Of a stretch of DNA of 64,000 bases, positions 24,301 to 36,800 are shown piece after piece. The position numbers and the translations under genes are program-made. Within the stretch, counting starts at the first letter, position 1; the number at the start of each line of letters is the position of its first letter. A model generated the notes under the pieces. That model did no database searches, was not told the origin of the DNA, and saw nothing but the letters and a program-made list of their open reading frames with translations. This stretch comes from Scortum barcoo (lineage: Eukaryota; Chordata; Actinopteri; Centrarchiformes; Terapontidae): contig CM041531.1 of the NCBI GenBank assembly GCA_023238725.1, positions 531,248-595,247 on the forward strand. Reading direction: 5' to 3'.

Positions 24301-24772
24301 CGGAGCTGAGGTGCGCCTCCGCCGGCAGCTGGAGAAGCACATCGCTCTGCAGAAGATCAACACTCGTGAGTCAAACTCCTTCGAAGGGCTGGTCAGGGTG
24401 GAGGTCGAGCTTCATCCGTCAGGACTCTCCTGCTGTGTCATGTGACCAATCATGTGACCTGTGGGTTTCCCTTTGTCATCCTATGCCTGAGCCGTCTGTG
24501 AGGCAGGGACAGCAAAGGGAGGCTCAGCCGTCACCTCTGACTTCAGCCACCAACGGAGCTGCGTTTAGCTTAGCTTAGCATGACGGAGGAGGCTGCTAGC
24601 TCAGAGGACAGTAGACCAACAGGAGCAGCTGCTGAAACACACACGTTTCCATCAACACACAGACAGACACACACACACACAGAGACAACAGTTTTACACA
24701 CCACCACACACACAGACAACACACACACACACAGACACACACACACACACAGAATACACACACACACACAGA

Positions 24773-24834
<62 letters not shown>

Positions 24835-24946
24835 ACACACACACACACACACACACAGAATACACACACACACACACACACACAGAATACACACACATAC
24901 AGACATTGCACACACACACAGACACACACACACACACATATTACAG

Positions 24947-24977
<31 letters not shown>

Positions 24978-26490
24978 ACACACACACACACAACACACAC
25001 ACACACACACACACACATACAGACACACACACACACACACACACACCACACAAACAACACACACACACAGACACACACACACACACAGACACACACACAC
25101 ACACACATTCTTCTTCAGTTCGTTAATTCATCTGTTTAAATGTGTAAAATGTGTGAACAGTGTTTTTTCAGCCAGGTGTGTGTAATGTCAATAAAAAATC
25201 AATCAATAAAACATGAAGATCTGAGTGAGTTTTAGAACCTATTAACTTTAACAAATCCAAATTTCTGTGTCTGTGTGTGTGTGTCTGTCTGTGTGTGTCT
25301 GTCTGTGTGTGTCTTGTCTGTCTGTGTGTGTGTGTCTCTGTGTTTGTGTGTGTGTGTCTCTGTGTGTGTGTCTCTGTGTGTGTGTCTCTGTGTTTGTGTG
25401 TTCTCTGTGTGTGTGTGTCTGTGTGTGTGTGTCTGTGTGTGTGTCTCTGTGTGTGTGCATGTCTCTCTCCGTCTGTGTGTGTGTGTGTCTCAGGTCTCGG
25501 TCAGGGCGTACCTGTAGTGTGTCTGATCCTGGAGGGGGGTCCGAATGTGATCTCCATCGTGTTGGAGAGTCTGAGGGAGGAGCCCCCGGTGCCCGTGGTC
25601 GTCTGTGACGGCAGCGGTCGGGCCTCTGACATCATTTCCTTTGCTCACAAATACTGCGGCGAGGACGGGTGAGGAAGCAGTCAGTCTAATCAGAGTCCAG
25701 CAGGTTGTCGAGTTGCCGCTCAGTCCGACAGCTGAACATTAAAATGAAGAGAAAATACGAGTCAGGCCGAAAAGCTGGATCACTGCAGACACACGTCCAT
25801 GATGGCTCAGATATTGATGATTGATTATTAGATTGTGCTGATTTTTCTTTGTTGTGTCTCTCCTGCACAGCCTGCTGAGTGATGGCGTCAAAGATCAGCT
25901 GCTCGTCACCATCCAGAAAACCTTCAACTACAGCCGCAGCCAGGCGCAGCAGATCGTCCTCATGGTGATGGAGTGCATGAAGAGGAGAGCTCTGGTAGGC
26001 CACACCCCAGCATCTTCATCAGCTTCATGGTCATCATCATCTTCATCATCATCTTCATCACCATCATCTTCATCATCATTATCATCATCTTCATCATCTT
26101 CCTGAATAATTTTACTTTGATCTAATTGTCTGACTCAGATTAAACTGGTCTCACTGCACAGGCAGCTTTAAATTAAGAATAACATTTAATCTGTATTTTG
26201 GTGAAAGTTAATATTTTCCTAAAAAGACGTTTCATCAAAACTGAGCTCAAAGTTTTTTGTGTTCAATAAAACCTGAACGTTATTCTGATTCCTGCATGAA
26301 GGTTTTCACATATTATTATTATTGTTGTTGTTGTTATTATTATTATTATTATTACATAATGTATTATATGAAATTATTAAATGATCATACCTGAGAATCT
26401 CGTTCATCTTCGTTTATTGAAACTTTAACAGAGATCAACTTTAACTGTGATTGATTCTTAAAACAGAAAACATGAAAAGAACGAGAACCA

Positions 26491-26526
<36 letters not shown>

Positions 26527-28004
26527 GCAGTGACAGTAAAACCCTAACCCCTACAGTGGGGGGATCTGTCATGCTGCAGGGGGGCATTCAACTGACATGG
26601 TCCACTTAGAGGGAGGGGTCACTTATGTGTGTGTGTATATATGTATGTGTATGTAATGTGTGTGTGTGTGTCTGTGGTGTGTGTGTGTGTGTCTGTGGTG
26701 TGTGTGGTTGATGTTAAACTGAGTTCAGACTCGGGGACAAACTGACCTCATGCTCTCTGAGAATGAGAGCTATGAATTCTGGGAAAAGTGTTCACAGCTC
26801 TGCTGACATTAAGGCAGCTGAGTGGACCTGCTGACATTAATGTAATGACAAAGGGTTTACCTTTGACCCAAAACTGCTTCGCTTAATGGAGATTGTTCTG
26901 TGACCCTCCACCATTTATTTAATCCCACAATCCTCTGCTTCCTCCTGTGAACAGCTGCGGCAGCAGGCTCAACATACATCTAAATAAAATCAGTACACTC
27001 ACAGTGATTTGTTTCAGATTAAAATGCATCATGTTTCTCCACATGGCAGAAATCAACTGGACATGATGAGAAACAAACAACACACTGTTCTGTTCAGATC
27101 ATTATAGAGAACCGATCGTAATCCAGAACTGATTATAATCCAAAATCTGATCTGAGTCCAGAACTGATCTGAGTTCAGAACTGATCATAATACAGAATCA
27201 ATCATACTCCAGAACTGATCATAATCTTGAACTGATCGTGATCCAGAATTAATCATACTCCATAACTCATCATAATCCAGAACTGATCATAATCCAGAAT
27301 CAATCATACTCCAGAACTGATCATAATCTAGAATTGATCATAATCCATAACTGATCTGAGTCCAGAACTGATCACAATCCAAAAACTGATCTGAGTGCAG
27401 AATTTATCATAATCCAAAAACTGATCATAATCCAGAATCGATCATAATCCAGAACTGTTCACAGTCCAGAATCAATCATAATCCAGAATTGTTCTGAATC
27501 CAGAACTGATCACAATCCAGAATCGATCATAATCCAGAATTGTTCTGAATCCAGAACTGATCACAATCCAGAATCGATCATAATCCAGAATTGTTCTGAA
27601 TCCAGAACTGATCACAATCCAGAATCGATCATAATCCAGAATTGTTCTGAATCCAGAATGGATCATAATCCAATACTGATCATAATCCATAATGTGTGTG
27701 CAGATCTCAGTGTTGTGTGTTGTGTGTGTAGATCACAGTGTTCAGGATGGGCTCAGAGGGACAGCAGGACATTGAGATGTCCATCCTGACGGCTCTGCTC
27801 AAAGGTAACCTCCACCTTTCCTTTGTTTTCTTTTTGATTTGCTGTTAAACATCTTCAGGTTCCTCCATGTTGGAACATGTGTGTGTGTGTGTGTTGATTT
27901 CAGGTACGAATGCGTCAGCGTCCGATCAGCTGAGTTTGGCTCTGGCCTGGAACAGAGTGGACATTGCTCGCAGTCAGATCTTCGTGTACGGACTCCACTG
28001 GCCG
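16974..28004 (+). CDS. trpm1: trpm1 exons 1-10: N-terminal melastatin homology region
   Basis: Exons: 16974-17054, 21682-21758, 22694-22886, 22990-23203, 23666-23790, 24194-24365, 25494-25668, 25871-25994, 27732-27804 and 27904-28004, encoding residues 1-445. ATG 16974 starts a short basic leader. Exon 2 encodes AWIERTFQKRECIQIIPS. Exons 3-10 form the cytoplasmic TRPM homology region, with GVIEFQGGGHVNKAM, LISVHGGLQNF, TTGAWIFTGGVSTG, IGIAPWGIIENK, ILADNG, VPVVVCDGSGRASD and QLSLALAWNRVDIARSQ as landmarks. All splice phases agree. Exon 3 ends at a weak donor (gttgtt) and the following intron is only 103 bp. The 172-bp exon 6 precedes the microRNA-bearing intron. Confidence 0.93.
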
Positions 28005-31000
28005 GTGAGTTTCTCTCTGATCAATCTGATCAGTCTGATTGCTGACGTCGTCATTTTGATAAAAGAATAAACAGAAATCAGAGATGGAACCAAAAGAGCA
28101 GCTGTGTGAGGACATAATCAGATTAAATCTGCAGGAGGAACCAGTGGCTCCGAGACTGAAGAGCTTTAGTGTTGAGACCACAAAGACCCTTGAGCTTCAG
28201 GACTCTTATTGTAAAAACATTTGGTTTTATATTGATTATTTACATATATCAGGTTTGAGGAAGAACAAACAGGTGATAGTGACAGAAATAAGAAGTCAGC
28301 ATCTTTCTCTGAGGTCGATGGTCTTTTTCTGTCACCAACTGTTCAATGGTTTTCTGCAGCCGGTGAGCTCTTTAACCACCGACCGGCCGAAAAGTCCGGC
28401 AGCTCCGCGACCGTCAGCAGGAGCGGGAGGGGGCAAAGGGAAAGCCAGGGGCAAGAAGGGAAAGGCAGGCAAAGCCAAACCTGAACCTCCCGAAGAGACA
28501 GACCCCAGAAAACTGGAGCTGCTCAGCTGGGTAAGACACTGTCGTCTAAAATCATCTGACATCTGTCATCTACAATCTATAACATCAATATCTATAACGT
28601 CTGTAATCTATAACATCTACAATCTATAACATCTGTCATCTTCAATCTATAACGTCTATAATCTATAACATCTGTCATCTTCAATCTATAACATCTGTCA
28701 TCTACAATCTATAACATCTATAATCTATAACATCTGTCATATATAATCTATAACATCTATATCTATAACGTCTGTAATCTATAACGTCTACAATCTGTAA
28801 CATCTATATAAATATCGTCTATAACATCTGAGACTGAACCACAGAGTTTCTTAGTCTCTGTGACCCTCACGGTATTTATTTGTTTATTTGAGCCTCAGGA
28901 CGGTGTGCAGGTGCGTCAGGTGATGTGCTGACAGGTACTGATGAGGGTGATGATCTCATACAGGTAAACTCTCTGGAACAGGCCATGATGGACGCTCTGG
29001 TGCTGGACAGGGTGGACTTCGTCAAGCTGCTGATCGAGAACGGCGTCAACATCCATCACTTCCTCACGATTCCTCGTCTGGAGGAGTTGTACAACACGGT
29101 GAGACTCACCTGAGAGTGAGCTGATGTTTCACCTGTATGTAAAGTCTGTCAGCTGTAACAGTGCAGAAACACACATAGAAATATACAAAAATCATGAAAC
29201 AAGCCTCGTCTCACCCCCCCACAGGTCGCCAGAAATGGACATAGAAACGCCCGCAAACATCCGTTTGCATGAACAGAACACAATCAATCAATACATAATC
29301 AATAGAGATCCACCTGCTTCACAGTTCAGGATCAAATGAAACGGTCATCAACAGGAAGTGATGTGTGTACAAGTGTAAATAAAAAGATCATTTTATCTCT
29401 GAAGCGATTTAAAGGTTTTAAATGTGTTTGACGTCTCTCATTGTGAAGCTGTGTGAGCTGAACTGAGCGTAGCCTGACGTCTTAATATATAACAAATATA
29501 ATATAAATATATATATAATATAACAAATTTATGTTGAACAAAGTTTGTAAAATTAGCTCAGTCTTCAGTACAGTGTTTATCAGAAGGCTTTTATTTTGAA
29601 ACTGGGCTTTGACTACTGAGAGAGGAGGCCTGAGTGCTCGTGGCCTTTAAACATAAAGTCTGTCACTCTGCAGGAACTGTCACCGTTCTCATCATAACAC
29701 TGGTGGAGAAACGAAATGAGTCACTGTGACAGTTTTAGGTCTGCTGCCTTTCATAGTTATTATTCCTGATGGGGAGGCAGATTCATCTCAGCTAATAATA
29801 ATAATAATAATAATGCTGTGAGCTGTGTTAAAGGGTGGTGACGTGCTTTAATAAAGCTTCATACAAACGGTGATTCCTGCAGGTTTCGAATGTTTCTCGT
29901 CTCCTTGTGAAGTTGAGTTATGGAACAAAAGCTTTCTACTTTAAGCTCGATATTCTTTTTGATCTGCAGCTTAACATCCATCAGTGATCCTCCTCATGTT
30001 GTGTTATATCACTGCTGCCTCTAATCTTTATCTGCTTCGCTCAGAAAGCTCTTAAAACAACACGTGGTGCTCTGTCATTGTCACACAGAGTGAAGCTCTG
30101 CTGCCGCCTGGATGTGAGCGACTCTGTTACTACAAAAATGACATTTATACACAACAAGGACCTTTGATGGTCTGTAGATTAAGCGGGCGTGTGGCTGCAG
30201 TGAACAGTTTATCAGTTTGATATATTGACATGAATCTCTGTGTGCACTGTTTTGTTTTGTTGTTTTGTCGTTTTGTTGTTTCTCTGCTGTAGAAGTTGGG
30301 CCCGGCCAACACGCTGCACTTTGTGGTCAGAGACGTGAAAAAAGTGAGTATCGTGTTATTGTGTTATACCTGGAGCTGAAACTGGATTTTATTCATGCTG
30401 AAGACAGTTTGTAGTATGTGTACAGTATTTATCATATATTCTCTGTATAATATATACTGTATATGTATATGGTACATGAGTCCAAATTCATCCAGTCTGC
30501 ATTAAAGAAACATGTTGATTTGGTTTTTCAGTGGTATAACAGTGGTAAGTGGAAATTTAATCTGACATCAGTTCTGATATGGTTGAGTCATGTTACTCAT
30601 TAACAACAATATATTCTATTAAAAAAAAACTGATGATATAATTTGTGATTTATTACCAATACAGCTGGTCGTGTTCCTCTGTACTCTGATATTTATTTAC
30701 TTATATTATATATGAGTAAATATTTTTGACCGCTCCGTATATGAGGGTGGTGAGACTGTGGAGAAACAACGATTTCTGTTTCAGGGGAATCTTCCTCCAG
30801 ATTATCAGATCACGTTGATCGATATCGGCCTGGTGCTGGAGTTTCTGATGGGCGGAGCTTATCGCTGCAATTACACCAGGAAGAGCTTCAGGACCCTGTA
30901 CAACAACCTGTACGGCCTGAAACGAGTGAGCAGACCTTCATCACATCCACACGGTCATGTTTTCTTCTTCAGCGTGAAAACAACTGAGCTGATGAGTCGC

Positions 31001-33383
31001 AGGTCGAGACAGATGACTGTTATCAATAAATATTAATTTAATCTGGTTCAGAAAGGAGCTTAAATATACTATGAACCATTAAATCTAGTAAATACATGTA
31101 GTATAAACAGTATGTACATACAGTATATGAATGTACACACAGGTGACAAGCGACAGGCGGTTTAGTCCACCTGTCCCCTCAGAGGGAGGAGTCACTGCAA
31201 ATCAATCTAAAGTTGTTCACTTTAAGTTTTCTAAACATAAATAACAAATAGTCATCTCTAAATCTTGACCTGCTTCACAGGATGAATCTTTTTTGTAAAT
31301 GAAACGTCTGGAGAAATGTACCGTACTTATTTTACTTTGGAGCCGAGTGTTGGAAGTAGCAGAATCTGAATCTCACATGGCTCTGATATTTGTAATAAAC
31401 TGTCATATTTTCTCTTACAGCCCAAAGCTCTGAAACTTCTTGGGATGGAGGTCTGTGTTTATTTTCTCTCTGTAAATCTGATATAATCTATCATATAGAT
31501 TACATATGCACACCATATCTATCATCTGATGGAAGACTCAGTCTGACTCGTGGAGCTTGTGTCTCTGCAGGACGACGAGCCCCAACCGAAGGGGAAAAGC
31601 AAGAAGAACAAGAAGAAGGAGGAGGAGGTGGACATCGACGTGGACGACCCCGAGGTCAGCAGGTTTCAGTACCCCTTCCACGAGCTGATGGTGTGGGCCG
31701 TGCTGATGAAGCGCCAGAAGATGGCACTGTTCCTGTGGCAGCGAGGGGAGGAGGCCATGGCCAAAGCTCTGGTGGCCTGTAAACTCTACAAGGCCATGGC
31801 CCACGAGTCGTCCCAGAGCGAGCTGGTGGACGACATCTACCAGGACCTGGAGAACAACTCCAAGTGAGTCCCACAGAACCAGACCAGGTCCTGATCAGAC
31901 CACAGAGTCCACATCAGGTCTGTAACAGATCCGGGCTGGAATCTGATCTGTTTGAACACATTTCTACTTAACTACATTTATCTGACAGCTGCAGTTACTT
32001 TACATATTTAGAGTTCTCACCAGAATACGGTTGCCTGTAGAGCTCATTGTGCAGCAACGTAAGAAAACAAATGCAAACAAAGTGTTTGATAAGGTAACAG
32101 CATCACAGATCATACCTGCAGAGCTGATGGTGTCACAGTTTCATATAAAGAGAGAAACGTGGACTAGAGGACTTCAACATGAGGTCCAATCTGAACCTTG
32201 AAACAGCTCCTGGTTCGTAGAAACCGTCACTGAGTGTTTTTTCTGTGCAGGGAGTTTGGTCAGCTGGCCTACGAGCTGTTGGATCAGTCGTACAAACATG
32301 ACGAGCAGGTGGCCATGAAGCTGCTGACCTACGAACTGAAGAACTGGAGCAACTCCACCTGTCTGAAGCTGGCTGTGGCTGCCAAACACCGAGACTTCAT
32401 CGCTCACACCTGCAGCCAGATGCTGCTGACCGACATGTGGATGGGCTGTCTGCGGATGGGCAAGAGCAACAGCCTCAAGGTATCCACAATAGGTCTGCAG
32501 GATCTGGATCCTCCAGGCCTGAGAGACCTAGAAACAAGAACCAATCCAAAATGTAAGAAATGTTTCTATCACGAGCACCAACATGTGATCCAGATCAAGT
32601 GTCTCACCTGGAGCAGGTGTGAATAAAGGAAAACTGATGCGCTGACAGATAAAGTGAGCAGAGAAAGTTTGAACTGTTCAATCAGCTGAATAGATGATAA
32701 AGTGTTGTATGTGATCATAACTGATAAATGATCAATAGTCATAAATCAGTAACATCCTCGTCCCATCTGCAGGTGATTTTAGGGATCATTTTCCCTCCTG
32801 CCATTCTCCTCATGGAGTTTCATCTTGGAGACGAAGCTTCGTATCATTCGACCAAAGACAACGATGACAGCAAAACGAAAGACGACAACAACAAATCCAG
32901 CAAGGTACAGAAACGTCATCACTTTTCATCCGTTCATCGTGTTAAAGCAGCTTCATCACTTTTCATCACTTTTCATCCGTTCATCGTGTTAAAGCAGCTT
33001 CATCACTTTTCATCACTTTTCATCCGTTCATCGTGTTAAAGCAGCTTCATCACTTTTCATCACTTTTCATCCGTTCATCGTGTTAAAGCAGTTCGAGTGA
33101 TGAAGACTTTGTTTCAGGACGCCGTCTCAAACGTTGACACCACCTCAAAGAAAGGAGACGAAGAAGAGGAGCAGAAGAAGAAGAGGAAGAGGACTCCCAT
33201 CGGGAGGAAGATCTATGAGTTCTACAGCGCCCCCTTCACCAAATTCTGGTTCAACACGGCAAGTTTTTAAATCTTTGAAAAAGAAATTTCATAAATCTAT
33301 AATCAAACATAATCAATATGTGTTATTATTATTATTATTATTATCATGAAAACAGTGCTTCAGTAACCTGAATATGAAGGTAA

Positions 33384-33422
<39 letters not shown>

Positions 33423-33670
33423 GCCTCTTTTGTGTGTGTGTGTGTGTGTGTGCGGCCTCTGTTTGTGTGTGTGTGTGTGTGTGTGTCTGTGTGTGTGTGT
33501 GTGTGTGCTGTGGCGACCTCTGTTTGTGTGTGTGTGTGTGTGTGTGTATGTGACCTCTGTGTTGTGTGTGTGTGTGTGTGTGCCTCTGTTTGTGTGTGTG
33601 TATGTGTGTGTGTGTGTGTGTGCGGTCTCTCTTTGTGTGTGTGTGCGGTCTCTCTTGTGTGTGTGTGTGT

Positions 33671-33709
<39 letters not shown>

Positions 33710-33771
33710 GTCTCTCTTTGTGTGTGTGTATATGTGTATGTGTGTGTGTGTGTGTGTGTGTGCGGCCTCTC

Positions 33772-33809
<38 letters not shown>

Positions 33810-33816
33810 GCCTCTC

Positions 33817-33850
<34 letters not shown>

Positions 33851-33857
33851 GCCTCTC

Positions 33858-33894
<37 letters not shown>

Positions 33895-36800
33895 ATGGCC
33901 TCACTTTGTGTGTCAGATCTCCTACCTGGTCTACCTGATGCTGTATAACTACATCATCCTGGTGAAGATGGAGCGCTGGCCGTCTCTGCAGGAGTGGATC
34001 GTCATCTCGTACATCATCACTCTGGGCCTGGAGAAGGTCCGACAGGTAAACTGAGCTCGACAGGTGAGACACCGACAGGTGTTCCAGGTGTGATCGGAGT
34101 TTAAAGACTTTGTTTGTTCATTCTGCATCCATCAAGACGTTCAGAAGAAATGATGGTTATTAGACATTTGATCCATCACCTACTGGACCTTCAGCACCGA
34201 AATACACTTTGAAAAAAACATTTTAAACTTAAGGAAAAACAATAAGGAATTATATTAAGGTTATATTAAAGTTATAATAAGGTTATAATAGTTATAATAA
34301 GGTTATATTAAGGTTATAATAATGTTATAATAAGGTTATATTAAAGTTATACTATAAGGTTATAATAAAGTTATAATAAGTTATAATAAGGTTATATTAA
34401 GGTTATAATAAGGTTATAAAAAGATTATATTAAAGTTATAATAAGGTTGTAATAAGGTTATAATAAAGTTTTAATAAGGTTATAATAAAATTATATTAAG
34501 GTTATAAAAATGTTATAATAAGGTTATAATAAAGTTATATTAAGGTTATAATAAGGTTATATTAAAGTTTCAATAACTTTATAATAAAATTATAATAAGG
34601 TTATATTAAGGTTGTAATAAGGTTATAATAAATAATAAAGTTATAATAAAGTTATAATTAAGGTTATAATAAAGTTATATTAAAGTTATAATAAATGTTA
34701 TAATAAGGTTATAATAAAGTTATAATAAAGTTATAATAAGGTTATAATAAAGTTATAATAAGGTTATATTAAAGTTATAATAAGGTTATAATAAGGTTAT
34801 ATTAAAGTTTTAATAAGGTTATAATAAAATTTTAATAAGTTATAATAAGTAAGTTATAATAAGGTTATATAAAGTAAGTTAATTATAAGTTTCAATAAGT
34901 TTATAATAAGTTAATAATTTAATAAGTAAGTTATATTAAGGTTGTAATAAGGTTATAATAAAGTTATAATAAGGTTATAATAAAGTTATATTAAGATTAT
35001 AAAAATGTTATAATAAGGTTATAATAAAGTTATAATAAAGTTATAATAAGGTTATATTAAAGTTATAATAAGGTTATAATAAGGTTATATTAAAGTTTTA
35101 ATAAGGTTATAATAAAGTTATAATAAGGGTATAATACAGATATAAAAAAATTCTATTAAGTTATATCAAGGTTATAATAATGTTATATTAAAGTTCCAAT
35201 AAGTTTATAATAAAGTTATAATAAGGTTATATTAAGGTTGTAATAAGGTTATAATAAAGTTATAATAAGGTTATAATAAAGTTATAATAAGGTTATAATA
35301 TGGTTATATTAAAGTTATTAATAAGGTTATAACAAAGTAAAGTTATAATAAGGTTATAATTAAGGTTATAATAAAGTTATAATAAAGTTATAATAAAGTT
35401 ATAATAAGGTTATATATATAATAAGGTTATATTAAAGTTATAATAAGGTTATAATAAAGCTATAAAAAGATTATATTAAGGTTATATTAAGGTTATAATA
35501 AGGTTATATTAAAGTTATAATAAGGTTATGATAAAGTTATAATAAGGCTATATTAAGGTTGTAATAATAAGGTTATAAAAAGACTATATTAAAGTTATAA
35601 TAAGGTTATATTAAAGTCATAATAAGACATAATAAGGTTATAATAAAGTTACAGTAAGGTTATATTAAGGTTTATAATAAAGTTATAAAAAGATTATATT
35701 AAGGTTATATTAAGGGTATAATAAGGTTATAATATGTTTATAATAAGGTTATAATAAAGTTACAGTAAGGTTATATTAAGTTTATAATAAAGTTATAAAA
35801 AGATTATATTAAGGTTATAATAACGTTATAATAAGTTTATAATAAGATTATAATAATGTTATAAAACGATTAAGGTTATATTAAGGTTATAATAAAGTTA
35901 TAATAAAGTTACGAGGTTATAGTAAGGTTATAATAAAATTATAATAAGCTATAATAAGGTTATATTAAAGTTATAATAAGGTTATATTAAGGTTATATTA
36001 AGGTTACATTAAAGTTATAATAATGTTATAATAAAGTTATAATAAGATTATATTAAGGTTATATTAAAGTTATAATAAAGTTATAAAAAGGTTATAATAA
36101 AGTTATATATTAATGTTAACCTGCCTCCTCAGTGATCAGGTGAAAAAACATGAATATTTCCTTCCATGAAATCAAAGCCGAGTGTGAAGGTGCTGAGAAC
36201 CTATATATTATACTATATATTATATTATGAAATGCTCCACGCAGCCTCACATCCTCGGGCAGGTTGTTCCGGAGTCGAGGCTTAAATCTAAAGGTGGACG
36301 AGCTTTCTCCAGCAACGACCTGCCTGAGGAGATGAGCTATGCTGACTCAGTGACATCTTTTAATCGCTTCCTAAAACACACTTTTATAGACTTTACGTGA
36401 TGTCATCCCTCCTCCTGTTCATCCTTATTATTTGTTTTACTTCTATTCTTATTTATTTATTTTGTTATCTGTCTATCCATTTACCCATTTTTAACTCTCT
36501 TATAACTAAGCACGTCCTTACTGGTATTTTTCTTTTGGCCTTACTGGCCTCGGTCTAATTTGTGCTGTTTGTGCCTTGTTGTCAAAGCACTTTGTAAACT
36601 TGGTTTTTAAAGATGCTATACAAATAAAGTTATTATTATTATTATTAATAATAATAATAATAATAATAATAATGTTTGGTATAACTCCCCCCGCCGCCCC
36701 CGTTGTCAGATCCTGATGTCGGAGCCGGGGAAGCTGCGGCAGAAGATCAACGTGTGGTTGGAGGACTATTGGAACATCACAGACCTGGCGGCCATCTCGG

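Noticed and set aside
24570..25185. Long Thr/His and Cys/Val frames on both strands
   Set aside because: They are translations of a (CA)n array in trpm1 intron 6.
28084..28629. 181-codon plus-strand frame starting upstream of trpm1 exon 11
   Set aside because: Only 28360-28530 matches TRPM1; the upstream part is intron before a good acceptor and the downstream part is the atctataac repeat.
32925..33092. Regularly spaced repeat considered as a CRISPR-like array
   Set aside because: The units are contiguous 49-bp tandem copies without unique spacers, inside a vertebrate intron.
33344..34072. His/Thr-rich 242-codon frame, minus strand
   Set aside because: A product of the TG VNTR in trpm1 intron 19; it overlaps true exon 20 in antisense.
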